A program made the position numbers and the translations under genes. The notes under the pieces are model-generated. The model ran no database searches and was not told the DNA's origin. It saw nothing but the letters and a program-made list of their open reading frames with translations. A stretch of 45,416 nucleotides of DNA from a virus. Below are positions 20,754 through 30,041 of this stretch, in pieces; within the stretch, counting starts at the first letter, position 1; each line of letters begins with the position of its first letter. Location: IMG/VR virus record IMGVR_UViG_3300021403_000021, positions 1 to 45,416 of that record. One strand, written 5' to 3'.

Positions 20754-22067
20754 ATGTTCATTAAGAGCGGCTATAATAAGCCGTGGGAACAATCTCCGGA
20801 TGGCTATCTTCACGCTGTTGTAGAGTCGCAGGTTACGGCTCTTGAGCTGGAGCGAGTTATTCCGAAGATTAGAACTCTTTTTGAACGCGATGATCGCTTC
20901 TACGCGAATATTAAAAAGCGCGATGTAGAAGTTGTTTCACAGCGTTTAATGCGAGTTCCGTTAGAAATTAGCCCCGGTGGATCATTCCAGTATTTTGATC
21001 CTAACGGTGGTGATTTAGGTCGTGGTGGTGGTCCGACCTGGGATAAGGCTACTCTTAATCCTGTTTATGTTTCGCTGAACATTGAGTATACGAAGCTTAC
21101 TCAGTGGGCAACGGATAATGATAGGAAGGCTATTACTCAGGCCGTTCGTAAACTTACGGCTACTGCGTTAGATGAACTCCGGCGTCAGCTGGATTCACAG
21201 TTAATGCAGGATGGAACCGGAACTGTTGGAACTATTTCAACTGCGACTCCTGGAGCCGGCTTTGATACTTACGTATTAACGGCTGACTTTGGTGCTCGTT
21301 TAGTTCGATTTGGTCAGACTGTTCAGGTTTTTGATAGCACATTAGCTACGTTCCGTGGTAAGGGTCAGATTACTTACTGGGACGTTGCTACTAGCACTAT
21401 TGAAGTCACTCCTAATATTGCTGGTGCTACTCCGACTGACGTTTTAGTTGTTGATGGGTTAACTTCTCCTGCTTCGCTCCCTGCGATGTATGGAGTTCCC
21501 TATCACGATTCTAACGCTAGCTCTGGCACTTGGTTAGGTTTCAATCGTGCTACTACTCCGCAGATTCGTTCCAATCGTGTTAATGCTGGTGCAGCCGCTC
21601 TTTCGCTGCCTCTTGCTCGTTTAGCTATTAACGCTATTGGTAACCGAGTCGGTATTGACAATAACTTCAAGCCTAATGCCTGGCTGCATCCTTGCCAGAA
21701 ACAGGCTTATGAAGATATTGGTCAGGCTGTTATTCAGATCAAACAGGACAATCGCAATAAGTCCGAAGGTGATCTGGATATGTATTTCGATAGAATGCAG
21801 TTCGCTGGTGCTCCTGACAAGCCGTCCTTTAGCTGGAATAAGAAGAGAATTGATTTCGTCTCTGATGAAGTTTGGGGACGTGGTGAAACTCTTCCTGTTG
21901 GCTTCTATAAGACGGATGGACGTAGCATCTTCGAAATCCGTTCTTCTTCCGGTGGTGTTGTTGCATCGGATATCTTCTACATGGTTAACGGATGTCAGTT
22001 CTTCGTTAACAATCCTGCTGCGACTGCTTATATTGATAACCTCGCTATTCCTTCTGGCTACGTTTAA
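20754..22067 (+). CDS. Major capsid protein, HK97-like
   Basis: A 437-residue shell protein. ATG 20754 is chosen over GTG 20751 because AGGAG is ideally spaced. The sequence has an N-terminal helix (YLHAVVESQVTALELERVIP), a Gly-rich loop (ISPGGSFQYFDPNGGDLGRG), the long spine-helix region (DNDRKAITQAVRKLTATALD) and a beta/alpha C-terminal half, all consistent with an HK97 fold. It follows the scaffold. Synonymous codons here include more C/G-ending forms than in neighbouring genes, as expected of a very highly expressed gene. No prohead protease is recognised nearby. Confidence 0.88.
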   Translation: MFIKSGYNKPWEQSPDGYLHAVVESQVTALELERVIPKIRTLFERDDRFYANIKKRDVEVVSQRLMRVPLEISPGGSFQYFDPNGGDLGRGGGPTWDKATLNPVYVSLNIEYTKLTQWATDNDRKAITQAVRKLTATALDELRRQLDSQLMQDGTGTVGTISTATPGAGFDTYVLTADFGARLVRFGQTVQVFDSTLATFRGKGQITYWDVATSTIEVTPNIAGATPTDVLVVDGLTSPASLPAMYGVPYHDSNASSGTWLGFNRATTPQIRSNRVNAGAAALSLPLARLAINAIGNRVGIDNNFKPNAWLHPCQKQAYEDIGQAVIQIKQDNRNKSEGDLDMYFDRMQFAGAPDKPSFSWNKKRIDFVSDEVWGRGETLPVGFYKTDGRSIFEIRSSSGGVVASDIFYMVNGCQFFVNNPAATAYIDNLAIPSGYV

Positions 22068-22084
22068 GGAAAGGAGAATATATC

Positions 22085-22471
22085 ATGTTCAAGCGTCATA
22101 TTCTTCAGTTCCTTCCGAACTCACCTGAAGGTAAGCTTTGGCAGGATCAGCCTGTTAGTGGTGATCTGACTCAGGGTAATTTTGCTGTTAATCAGGGGGC
22201 TACTACTCCTACACCCCCAACGATTGCTTCAGCAGCTACAATTGCTCCTACTACTGCTCTGACCTTTATTACCGGGACAGTGCAGGTTGGCACTATCACT
22301 CCGCCGCTTGCTGGATATCATCAGGTTGTTCTTTGCTTTACTGATGGTTCTCCGGGTGCATTCCTGACGTCTGGTAATATTAAGACTGCTTACCAGCCGA
22401 TTCAGAATCGTCCTATTACTCTGCACTATGATCCTGTTAGTGCAAAGTATTGGGTTGCTGCTGTAGTTTAA
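22085..22471 (+). CDS. Head decoration or minor capsid protein, 128 aa
   Basis: It follows the capsid gene by 17 bases with an excellent ribosome site (AAGGAG). The protein is Thr/Pro/Ala-rich and predicted all-beta, with GYHQVVLCFTDG and PITLHYDP as strands, like a small jelly-roll decoration. The hairpin at 22479-22515 ends the capsid transcription unit immediately downstream. Strong translation signals suggest it is abundant. Confidence 0.6.
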   Translation: MFKRHILQFLPNSPEGKLWQDQPVSGDLTQGNFAVNQGATTPTPPTIASAATIAPTTALTFITGTVQVGTITPPLAGYHQVVLCFTDGSPGAFLTSGNIKTAYQPIQNRPITLHYDPVSAKYWVAAVV

Positions 22472-22478
22472 TAGGGAG

Positions 22479-22515
22479 GGGGGCTATTACAGGTTTTTAG
22501 GTTGTAATAGCCCCC
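22479..22515 (+). terminator. 13-bp G/C-capped hairpin after capsid genes
   Basis: GGGGGCTATTACA (22479-22491) pairs perfectly with TGTAATAGCCCCC (22503-22515), with an 11-base loop. Only AATTTAAA follows, so termination would be partial at best. It may instead protect the capsid mRNA 3' end. The next start codon is eight bases downstream and has no Shine-Dalgarno. Confidence 0.65.
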
Positions 22516-22523
22516 AATTTAAA

Positions 22524-23072
22524 ATGGAACCATGTGAACCATTTGATGTATTAAATAAGCGCCTTGCTGATGTATTTGGAATTGATACACTTAGCGGCTT
22601 ACCAATCTGGCGAATTGTAGAAGGTGAGAAGCAATTCGAAAAGCAAAGAGTTACAAACTGGAGAGGAATTGAATTACCTCGTCCAGAAGTAATGGAAGTT
22701 CCGAAGTATCCTTGGCTTCAAGGTATTCACATTCTAGAGCGATTAGTAATCGTTCCCTTTCAGAATGCTGAGGATTTACCGGACAGTAAGATTGTCTATA
22801 ATGTTATTTGGAATTTCTGGGATAAGGATTTAAAGCCGCTCCCTGCGAAATGGGAAGTGGCTGAACTTGTTATTAATACTGTTCTAGCGGCTCAGGGAAA
22901 GAGTAGCTTAGCCAGATACGTTAAGTCTACTGAAGAAGAGAAAGCAGAACAGAAAAAACGTATTGATGACATGATTGAGTATTTCTCCGGCGATGAGTCA
23001 GGATTAATGGGGAATTCCTTGAACTCAGGTCCCGCCGCATTCGTTCCCCACAACTATGAAAGAAGTAGCTAA
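22524..23072 (+). CDS. Hypothetical virion-region protein, 182 aa
   Basis: ATG 22524 lies directly after the hairpin without a purine-rich ribosome site. The protein is rich in aromatic and Glu/Lys residues (NWRGIELPRPEVMEVPKYPW) and ends in a helical charged segment. It is coupled to the next gene by TAATG. Its place between capsid and adaptor genes suggests a head-completion or chaperone role. No family recognised. Confidence 0.6.
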   Translation: MEPCEPFDVLNKRLADVFGIDTLSGLPIWRIVEGEKQFEKQRVTNWRGIELPRPEVMEVPKYPWLQGIHILERLVIVPFQNAEDLPDSKIVYNVIWNFWDKDLKPLPAKWEVAELVINTVLAAQGKSSLARYVKSTEEEKAEQKKRIDDMIEYFSGDESGLMGNSLNSGPAAFVPHNYERSS

Positions 23073-23890
23073 TGTCAGAAGATGTTATCAAGGCAATTCA
23101 AAATCAGTCAGGCGCTGTGAGCATGGGCGGCTACGGCAATGCTTTCTCTATTAGGAATAAAAGGACTGTTCGTGCTCCTATTAATCCTATGGATAAATGC
23201 ACTGTCTTTAGTATTTATAGTAAGCAAATCGAAGAACGAAAGCCTACGATTCAGCCTGGTTTCTTTGTTATTCCTGCTGGATCTTATGAAGCTCCTTCAC
23301 GTTTAGTTGTAGGACCTAGCTCATGGTGGAGAGAGGTTGATTTAGATCAGCCGCTCTTAGAGATTCCTCATGGTTCAGTTACTATTGCTGAATCAATTGT
23401 TCGTGATTATGTAATTGGTCTACTTGGTAGAGATAATGATGCTCAGCCTGGAATCTTCTGGGTTCCTGGAGATATCTCTATTAAGCAGTTAAAGTCTGAT
23501 CCTAAGTATATCGCTGTTCTCGACCAAGCTAATAAGATGCAAGATAAGTGGTATGAGAACCTCGTTAAATTGGCTGACGTTGGTTGGGCTAGAACTAATG
23601 GCAACCCAATGGCTATTAACGATGATATGCGCTTTGCGGCTAAGGCACTTAGATTAGATCACAAAGACTGGATGACTGACTTCAAGCAAATGCAGACTGT
23701 TGCTTGTATTGCTTGTGGTCATGCAAGGAATCCGAAGTTTCCAATCTGCAGCAATTGCCATACGATTGTTGATATGGATCTTTACCAGAAGGCTGGATTA
23801 TCTGCTGCTCCCGCAGTTGGACAGCAAGTTACTCAGGGTCAGAATATGTCTAGTCCTGCAGCGCCTAACTTAACTTTTCCAAGTAAATAA
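23072..23890 (+). CDS. Virion-region protein with C-terminal zinc ribbon, 272 aa
   Basis: The first 200 residues are a mixed alpha/beta region. Then CIACG (Cys212, Cys215) and ICSNC (Cys226, Cys229) form a compact CxxC-x10-CxxC zinc ribbon. A low-complexity Ala/Gln/Pro tail follows. It sits between the 182-residue protein and the adaptor. The function is unknown; a head-associated scaffold or connector helper is plausible. Confidence 0.65.
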   Translation: MSEDVIKAIQNQSGAVSMGGYGNAFSIRNKRTVRAPINPMDKCTVFSIYSKQIEERKPTIQPGFFVIPAGSYEAPSRLVVGPSSWWREVDLDQPLLEIPHGSVTIAESIVRDYVIGLLGRDNDAQPGIFWVPGDISIKQLKSDPKYIAVLDQANKMQDKWYENLVKLADVGWARTNGNPMAINDDMRFAAKALRLDHKDWMTDFKQMQTVACIACGHARNPKFPICSNCHTIVDMDLYQKAGLSAAPAVGQQVTQGQNMSSPAAPNLTFPSK

Positions 23891-24592
23891 ATGGCAACTA
23901 CCATAGAACTTACTGCAGGTCAGGTAATGGATCGTGCTGCTAGTATTATGAACAATCCTAGCAAATCGGTCTATCCATACTCAGTCCAGTTACCATACTT
24001 AAATATGGCATTACAGGACTTGCAGGAGTTCTATGAGCAGAATGAAATTCCAGTAGTTGCTACAGGGTCAGCCGCAATTCCAGTTCCAGCAGGAACGGAT
24101 CATTTAGCATTTGCAGATTCTGGAACTACTAGACTTCCAGATGATTTGATTGAACCTTCTGTTTTATGGGAGAGACAAGCTGGTATTAACCCATACACTA
24201 TCATGACTCGTGTTGATTTCTTAGATCAGGCTTTAGCTGGTCAGGAAATCAATCAGTTCATTTGGTATGTCTGGGAAGAGAATCAAATCAAGTTCTTTGC
24301 TGCGAATCAAGATAATGAAATTAAGATGAACTACATTCGCAATTTATTTGTGACTGTAGATGATCCTACTGACATTATCGCGATTACAAACGGAATTGGA
24401 TATTTAGCGAACAGGACGGCTAGACACCTTTGCTATTTCATTGCTGAGAATCCTACTAGAGGTGATGTTCTTAATAATGATGCTATTGGGTCATTAGACA
24501 GACTTCTTAGCATTGGAACTAAAGGACGTCAACAGATTATCACTAGAAGGAGGCCATTTAGAGCAGGATATAAAAGAGGAACGTTTATCTAG
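23891..24592 (+). CDS. Head-tail adaptor protein
   Basis: The 233-residue protein starts ELTAGQVMDRAASIMNNP and continues LPYLNMALQDLQEFYEQNEI. This is the helix pattern at the start of phage head-tail connector proteins that bind under the portal. A beta region and a helix bundle follow, with a basic end (RRPFRAGYKRGTFI). Such proteins extend the portal and receive the tail nozzle. The position after capsid genes and before tail genes agrees. Confidence 0.75.
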   Translation: MATTIELTAGQVMDRAASIMNNPSKSVYPYSVQLPYLNMALQDLQEFYEQNEIPVVATGSAAIPVPAGTDHLAFADSGTTRLPDDLIEPSVLWERQAGINPYTIMTRVDFLDQALAGQEINQFIWYVWEENQIKFFAANQDNEIKMNYIRNLFVTVDDPTDIIAITNGIGYLANRTARHLCYFIAENPTRGDVLNNDAIGSLDRLLSIGTKGRQQIITRRRPFRAGYKRGTFI

Positions 24593-24618
24593 CTAGTTTT
24601 AGTAGCCAATTATAGCAC

Positions 24619-24638
24619 CTACAAGAATAAACTTGTAG
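24619..24638 (+). other. 7-bp hairpin between adaptor and 188-aa gene
   Basis: CTACAAG-AATAAA-CTTGTAG is a perfect hairpin in a 71-base gap, followed by the ribosome site GAGGGAGAG before ATG 24664. There is no T-run. It may be an mRNA processing or stability element. Confidence 0.45.
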
Positions 24639-24663
24639 AGAACCTTCTGAGGGAGAGAACATA

Positions 24664-25230
24664 ATGGCATCGACGTTAGCATTTGCTATTTTTAATCCAA
24701 CTGCCTGGCTTAGGCGTTTAGGCAACCTTAATATTGGTATTCTTGAAGGCACTGGTGCTCCTACCTCTGGTGGTAGTGGAACTGCTGCAGGAAAAGCTGG
24801 TATTGGTTGTCTTTACGTTGATAGCGCCTCTGGTCTATACTACGTAAATACGGGAACTAAAGCATCTCCTACCTGGACTCAGCTTACTATCGCTGGTGGA
24901 GCTGGATTAAACTCTGCCCAGTCAGTAGCCGCTGCTGGTAGCGTTCAGGGTGATGCAGCCGCAATTACAGCTTCAGCTCCTGGGAATATCTTAGGAACTG
25001 GTGCTAATGCTACTAAAGGCATTATCCTTCCTGCTGCAGTTGCCGGTGCAATCTATAACATTAAGAATGCAGATGCTGCAAATGCTGTTCTTAAGGTTTA
25101 TCCTGCTGGAACAGATACGATTAATGCTTTAAGCGCCAGTGCGGCTATCTCAATGGCTGCAAAAACATCTGCAGTGTTTATGTGTGTTACTGCAGGTTCC
25201 TGGTTAACGCTTCCGTTAGTTCCGAGCTAA
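24664..25230 (+). CDS. Probable decoration or head-fibre protein, 188 aa
   Basis: A strongly Ala/Gly/Thr-rich, beta-predicted protein with a good ribosome site (GAGGGAGAG) and its own hairpins on both sides (24619-24638 and 25239-25355). The pattern SAQSVAAAGSVQGDAAAI followed by ILPAAVAGAIYNIKNADAAN and SWLTLP resembles small beta-sandwich domains found in phage fibres and decoration proteins. Separate flanking signals suggest a high copy number. Confidence 0.6.
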   Translation: MASTLAFAIFNPTAWLRRLGNLNIGILEGTGAPTSGGSGTAAGKAGIGCLYVDSASGLYYVNTGTKASPTWTQLTIAGGAGLNSAQSVAAAGSVQGDAAAITASAPGNILGTGANATKGIILPAAVAGAIYNIKNADAANAVLKVYPAGTDTINALSASAAISMAAKTSAVFMCVTAGSWLTLPLVPS

Positions 25231-25238
25231 TAGTTAGA

Positions 25239-25355
25239 TTTGGGGGTTAATTCTAAACTTAGTATTCTTATATTGTCTTTACAATTCCGTAGAGAGTATA
25301 AGTGAGGGTGCTAAATCACTAAGGCTTCTGGACAAAAGCGGAATTAACCCCCAAA
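25239..25355 (+). ncRNA. Structured intergenic RNA element, 117 nt
   Basis: TTTGGGGGTTAATTC (25239-25253) pairs perfectly with GAATTAACCCCCAAA (25341-25355). Inside lie CTTAGT/ACTAAG (25258-25263 with 25318-25323), CTTATA/TATAAG (25267-25272 with 25297-25302), ATTGT/ACAAT and GCTT/AAGC. A multi-branched fold closed six bases before the next ATG is more than a simple terminator. It may regulate the downstream 761-residue gene, or mark a processing site. Confidence 0.5.
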
Positions 25356-25361
25356 ATTACA

Positions 25362-27647
25362 ATGGCTACTTTAAGAGACCATCAACCAATCGTATTAGAT
25401 TCAATCTACGGATTGTTTGATAGGGGTGATAAAGATAACACTCCTATTGACCATCTGCAGGATTGTGATAATTTACGTGCAGTTGGTGCTGGATCATTTG
25501 CTTCACGCTATGGTATTGGTATCTCTCAAGATGTTGATGTTCCATTAACTAACATTCGTCGTATTTATGATTTTCCAACTCAAACTGGTAGCACTTTAAT
25601 TGTTCTTGCTTACGATTATAACTTAGACGAAGGTTCTATCTATCACGTAGTTGATTCTACGACAGTTTATGGTCCTGTATTAACTATTACAGGAATGAAG
25701 GATTTTGCTTTCCTCCCTTATGACGGTAGAGGATACATTAGTCCTTTCGCTTCTCAGTTACCTACTTTAACACCTCCTGCTCCTGTAGCCGCAATTGCTG
25801 TTGCTGGTTCTGGGGTAGATGATGGTTCTCATGGGTATGCTTTAACCTTTAGGCGTGGTTCTGATGAGACTCTACCTTCTGGAGTAACTGTAGCAGTTTC
25901 TAACTCAGGAATTGCTAATCCTGGTTCATCTCCTGGTGTATCTATTGGTGGTGGAAGTTCACCAATGGTCGCTAATACATTAACCCCAGGTGCTACTTAT
26001 CATTGGAAGTTAGCATATAGAACCCAACAAAGCACTGCACCAACTAATGGTCATACATTAGCAGATGCTACTAGCTTTGGTCTTATTCCATTTGCTAACG
26101 AGCTTATTAAGGTTGGATACATCGGAACTATTCCAGCTAATGCTTATTATGTAGACTTCTATAGGACTATTGCTAATGGTAGCACTTATTACTATGAATT
26201 TACAGCATTAGCATCTGACGTTTCATCCGGTTCTCTTTATCCTGTCTGTATTCCTGGAACTACAGATAATGATACTGATATCGTTTCCAATCCTACTGAG
26301 CCGCTATCTAATGATACAGCTCAGGAGCAGATTGATGTAAGTAATATCAGTATTCTGTATCCTAGTGATGCTACCGATAAGAGACTGTATAGGACTGAAG
26401 CTGGTGGGACTCAGTTAAAGCTTTTAACTACTCTTGCTTTAGCTGCTACCACATTTACTGATAATACTCCAGATGCTTCTTTAGGTGTTAATGCACCTAC
26501 TAGTAATACATATGTAACTGGAACTGAGCCTATTGAGCGTGGACTTGAAGGCGAATTCGTATATGTATACCTAGGAAACGGAACTGCAGCGAGGAAAGCG
26601 GCTGGAGATCCTATCTCTGGAACTATGATTGTTGGTAATGGAGCTCCTGGTCATACAGATCCAGGTATTCATGTTTTTGGTATTGTATCAGAAACTAATA
26701 CTGGATATCTATCACCTCCTGGGGCTTTAGCTAGTTTCGTTACCAGCGGAGTCAATTCAGTTAGCTTTGGTAACATTCCGACATCAGGAGATCCTAATGT
26801 AGTAAGAAGGCATCTAGTAGCATCAATTGTTATTCCAAGTGCAGCTTTCACTGGAAATTTAACTGGGTATGACTTATTCTTTGTTCCTGGTGGAACTATT
26901 GAGAATAATAGTGATACCTTCTTAAATAACGTTTCATTCTTCGATGCTGACTTGTTAGATGATGCCTCGCATCTGTTTGATAACTATCCAGATATTCCGG
27001 CTGGAGCCGCTCTGAGTCTTTATCATAATAGAATGTGTGTCTTTGCTACATATACTGATATCTCTCTTGGTTTAGTTAGTATGGAAGGAGAGCCTGAAGC
27101 TATCAGTCAGGTATCTGGTCTAATTGTATTTCCATTAGACGGCTTCCCTATTACTAATGGACAGGAACTTAGAGATGTTCTATATGTAATGAAAAGGGCT
27201 AGAACAGTATCATTCTCAGATAATGGAGATGATCCTAGTTCCTGGCCAATGGTATTTATTGATAATGCTTTAGGGACTCCTGTTCATGGAGTTGCTACAG
27301 TATTAGACTCTGGATCTTCATCAGTAGACTATCTGATTATCTGCACCTATCAAGGTATTAGTCTGTTCAATGGTAGATATGTAACTCCTGAACTTTCATG
27401 GAAGATTGAAAGCTACTGGAGAGACCTTGATAGGGATCAGTTCAGTAAGATTCAGATAGTCAATGATCCAATTACTAAGGAATTCTATGTAATTCTACCC
27501 AACGGCTTCTGTTTAGTTGGTAACTATGCTAATGGCATGGATCCTAAGCTAATCCGTTGGTATCCTATTAGTTTTGCAATGCAGGTTAATACCATTGCAG
27601 TAACTAATATCAATGAGATCATTTTTGGTTCGGACTTGGCTACATAA
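25362..27647 (+). CDS. Tail nozzle/stabilisation protein, 761 aa
   Basis: The N-terminus (QPIVLDSIYGLFDRGDKDNTPIDHLQDCDNL in two overlapping halves) and the short motif ASRYGIG describe the typical opening of podovirus tail-tube or nozzle proteins, which wrap under the adaptor. The rest is repeated beta segments with Gly/Thr/Pro turns (AYTHW-like domains and DSGSSSVDYLIICTYQG), fitting a beta-propeller or tandem beta-sandwich. Its length is close to large nozzle proteins. ATG 25362 has no Shine-Dalgarno and follows the structured element at 25239-25355. Coupled to the next gene by TAATG. Confidence 0.65.
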   Translation: MATLRDHQPIVLDSIYGLFDRGDKDNTPIDHLQDCDNLRAVGAGSFASRYGIGISQDVDVPLTNIRRIYDFPTQTGSTLIVLAYDYNLDEGSIYHVVDSTTVYGPVLTITGMKDFAFLPYDGRGYISPFASQLPTLTPPAPVAAIAVAGSGVDDGSHGYALTFRRGSDETLPSGVTVAVSNSGIANPGSSPGVSIGGGSSPMVANTLTPGATYHWKLAYRTQQSTAPTNGHTLADATSFGLIPFANELIKVGYIGTIPANAYYVDFYRTIANGSTYYYEFTALASDVSSGSLYPVCIPGTTDNDTDIVSNPTEPLSNDTAQEQIDVSNISILYPSDATDKRLYRTEAGGTQLKLLTTLALAATTFTDNTPDASLGVNAPTSNTYVTGTEPIERGLEGEFVYVYLGNGTAARKAAGDPISGTMIVGNGAPGHTDPGIHVFGIVSETNTGYLSPPGALASFVTSGVNSVSFGNIPTSGDPNVVRRHLVASIVIPSAAFTGNLTGYDLFFVPGGTIENNSDTFLNNVSFFDADLLDDASHLFDNYPDIPAGAALSLYHNRMCVFATYTDISLGLVSMEGEPEAISQVSGLIVFPLDGFPITNGQELRDVLYVMKRARTVSFSDNGDDPSSWPMVFIDNALGTPVHGVATVLDSGSSSVDYLIICTYQGISLFNGRYVTPELSWKIESYWRDLDRDQFSKIQIVNDPITKEFYVILPNGFCLVGNYANGMDPKLIRWYPISFAMQVNTIAVTNINEIIFGSDLAT

Positions 27648-28573
27648 TGGGAACAATTCGAATCAATCCTGTTACAGTTAATGAGACTGGTAGCTGGTCT
27701 TTATTAGGCGGAGCTATAGATGCTCCAAGTGCATTATCTGGGGTTGGAGGAAGATTAGGATTAACATTCCCTCCTTCAGGTAGCTATGCACTAGATTGCA
27801 TTCCAGGAACTACTATCTTAATTGATGGAGTTCCTACTCTGTTAGCAGATTTACCTGTTGGCTTTCATATTGTAGACTTAACTCTGCATATGACAGCCGT
27901 AATTAATAGTCCTACTCATTTTACTGCTTTTGCGATGCAGTATAACATGAGTCAGGTTTATACTAATCCTAACATACCTAATGGTGGAGCAACGGCTCCC
28001 ATTGATGTTACTGGATTAACACCATCTGATTTATATGGAGATCACTTCTCATTATCTCTAACTACAGATGGTGATGCTAGTGCTACTATTAACTCAAATG
28101 GGTTCTTTATTACTGGAACTTATGATATTCAGAATTTCACATTTGATCTGAGCTTAGCTACTCAGCCGGTTCAGCAGGGAACTTTAGTAACTATTACTTC
28201 AGATCCTAATGATCCAGATCATATGGAGCTGAATCAGTTAACTGAGATTGATATTGTTCAGGGAGTTGATCTTACTCCGGTTACTATTGTAGGAACTCCT
28301 ACAGAGTTTGAGATAGTATTTGAGATCCCTGATTTATCTACTTTACCTGTTCCGAATCCTCAGACGTTACATTTTCAGGCTGTAGGTAATGGTGTTCAGT
28401 TCTCAGGTTCAGTTCCTTTAGGCAAATTAGAGACGATTCTATTTAGAAATGCTCCTGGCATCTATTTCTTGGATAAGACGGCTACTTCAGACACTTTATA
28501 TGATCCTGATGGTGGGACTATTAATGTTCCAATTCCAGAACCATTCTTCAAGACTGGATTTATAGGTGGCTAA
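27647..28573 (+). CDS. Tail protein, 308 aa
   Basis: An all-beta protein rich in Thr, Pro, Asp and Gly, starting MGTIRINPVTVNETGSWSLL. The second half (VTIVGTPTEFEIVFEIPDLS) looks like an immunoglobulin-like strand pattern. It follows the nozzle gene without a gap and precedes fibre genes, so it is probably a tail hub or fibre-attachment part. No family recognised. Confidence 0.55.
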   Translation: MGTIRINPVTVNETGSWSLLGGAIDAPSALSGVGGRLGLTFPPSGSYALDCIPGTTILIDGVPTLLADLPVGFHIVDLTLHMTAVINSPTHFTAFAMQYNMSQVYTNPNIPNGGATAPIDVTGLTPSDLYGDHFSLSLTTDGDASATINSNGFFITGTYDIQNFTFDLSLATQPVQQGTLVTITSDPNDPDHMELNQLTEIDIVQGVDLTPVTIVGTPTEFEIVFEIPDLSTLPVPNPQTLHFQAVGNGVQFSGSVPLGKLETILFRNAPGIYFLDKTATSDTLYDPDGGTINVPIPEPFFKTGFIGG

Positions 28574-28856
28574 AAACGGTTTCAGTGGAGAAGTTCTACA
28601 TTTCGGAGCTGTTAGATATAGAGTTACTGGAGTAGGTAACTTTAAATCTACTCTTGTCAGCTTAGATGATGTAGAAACTTACGATTCTCCTGATATTACG
28701 CTAGCAGCGGCTAATAACCGAGAACCTACTATCTTGGCTAACTTTAATCAGCAGAGAGCTTATCTCTATGGTAGAGTTACGTCAATTGATGAACGGTTCA
28801 CTGTTAGTAAGATTATAATTTATGTTAGACCTGTTGCAACAGGATATCCAGACTAA
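28566..28856 (+). CDS. Small tail protein, 96 aa (GTG start)
   Basis: GTG 28566 overlaps the previous gene by eight bases. The product (KNGFSGEVLHFGAVRYRVTG) is beta-predicted throughout and shows no signal peptide. It is coupled to the collagen-like fibre gene by TAATG, so it may anchor the fibre. Confidence 0.6.
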   Translation: MAKNGFSGEVLHFGAVRYRVTGVGNFKSTLVSLDDVETYDSPDITLAAANNREPTILANFNQQRAYLYGRVTSIDERFTVSKIIIYVRPVATGYPD

Positions 28857-30031
28857 TGGCTGTTGATCCGGCTAGGCTCAGAGCTATCCTTAATAATACT
28901 GGCTTACAGATTAAGGATAACCCTACCTATCAGTTTTTAAATAGTCTTCTGGATCATGTAATTCCTACTGTTGTTAATAGGACTACTACAGGAGGAGGAT
29001 CTACTCCTGGACCTACTGGACCTACTGGTCCTAAAGGTGATAAAGGAGATACTGGATTTCCAGGTGAAGATGGAACTGATGGAGATGATGGTGCTCCTGG
29101 TTCTGCTGGAATAGCTGGTCCTGCAGGTTCTCAGGGACCAGTGGGAGCTAATGGACCTGTAATTCCTCCTGATGATCCAATTGAACCTGATACTATTGGT
29201 CCTATTCCCGGTCCTCAAGGTAATCCTGGCTCTGCTGGAGCTACAGGAGCCGCTGGACCTGCTGGTCCTGCATTATATTTCTTAGCTGAGGATGGACAGG
29301 ATGGAGAACCTGGTCCTCCCGGTGCTGGTATTGCTGGTGGTGGTAATGTAATCTATACTGGTGCTGCAGGATCAGAACCTGCTGCTAACGCTGGAGATTT
29401 ATATTTACCAAATAACGGCTTCGTCCAATATAGGTATTCTGGTTCTATTTGGGCTCCTTGGGGTCCAATATTTCCACTTACTAGAATGGACGATTCTATA
29501 TTCTCTTGGATTAACCAAGGTGGAGCATCAGTAGCCGTTGCCGATGGAACTATTGCATTATCAGTTCCTACAAACGCATCTTTGAGTATTAGAGCGAGAT
29601 CGGCAGCCGCTCCTGCTACTCCATATACTCTTACTGTATGCTTTTTAGCTACTAATATTGCTCCATCAGCTGGTAATCAGTTCTTTGGCATTGGTTGGGC
29701 TGATAACTCGAATCAGATGGTTATGTTTCAGGTTCAGTTGAATCTGGAACCAATCTTTAACGTAGTTAAGTATACAAGTCCTACAGCTTTAAGTGCTGGA
29801 TACGTCGGAGCGGCTAATGCTTGCTTACTAGGCAATCTTATCTGGATGAGAATTACAGATAATGGAACTAGCCGTAATTGTCTATTCTCAGCAGATGGTC
29901 AGACTTGGTTTCTTTATCATACTGTTGGTAGGACTGACTTCTTAACACCTACTAAAGTACTTTTTGGAGCTAGCACCGCAACAAGCAGCTATCCAATGGG
30001 TATGACAATGCTTTCTTGGAAGGTCACTTAA
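28856..30031 (+). CDS. Collagen-like tail fibre with lectin-like C-terminus
   Basis: The 391-residue protein has an N-terminal anchor (about 1-48), then Gly-X-Y triplets in blocks (GPTGPTGPKGDKGDTG and GPQGNPGSAGATGAAG, with a final GEPGPPG). These would form a trimeric collagen helix between about residues 50 and 165. A short linker with PLTRMDD follows. The last 180 residues form a beta-sandwich (FFGIGWADN, QMVMFQVQLN, LIWMRITDNG), similar to concanavalin/LamG lectins, probably the receptor-binding tip. Collagen repeats in phage fibres often vary in length by recombination. Confidence 0.8.
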   Translation: MAVDPARLRAILNNTGLQIKDNPTYQFLNSLLDHVIPTVVNRTTTGGGSTPGPTGPTGPKGDKGDTGFPGEDGTDGDDGAPGSAGIAGPAGSQGPVGANGPVIPPDDPIEPDTIGPIPGPQGNPGSAGATGAAGPAGPALYFLAEDGQDGEPGPPGAGIAGGGNVIYTGAAGSEPAANAGDLYLPNNGFVQYRYSGSIWAPWGPIFPLTRMDDSIFSWINQGGASVAVADGTIALSVPTNASLSIRARSAAAPATPYTLTVCFLATNIAPSAGNQFFGIGWADNSNQMVMFQVQLNLEPIFNVVKYTSPTALSAGYVGAANACLLGNLIWMRITDNGTSRNCLFSADGQTWFLYHTVGRTDFLTPTKVLFGASTATSSYPMGMTMLSWKVT

Positions 30032-30041
30032 AGAGGATAAG

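Noticed and set aside
22479-22523. Strong intrinsic terminator
   Set aside because: The stem is strong but lacks a T-run; only AATTTAAA follows, so complete termination is unlikely.
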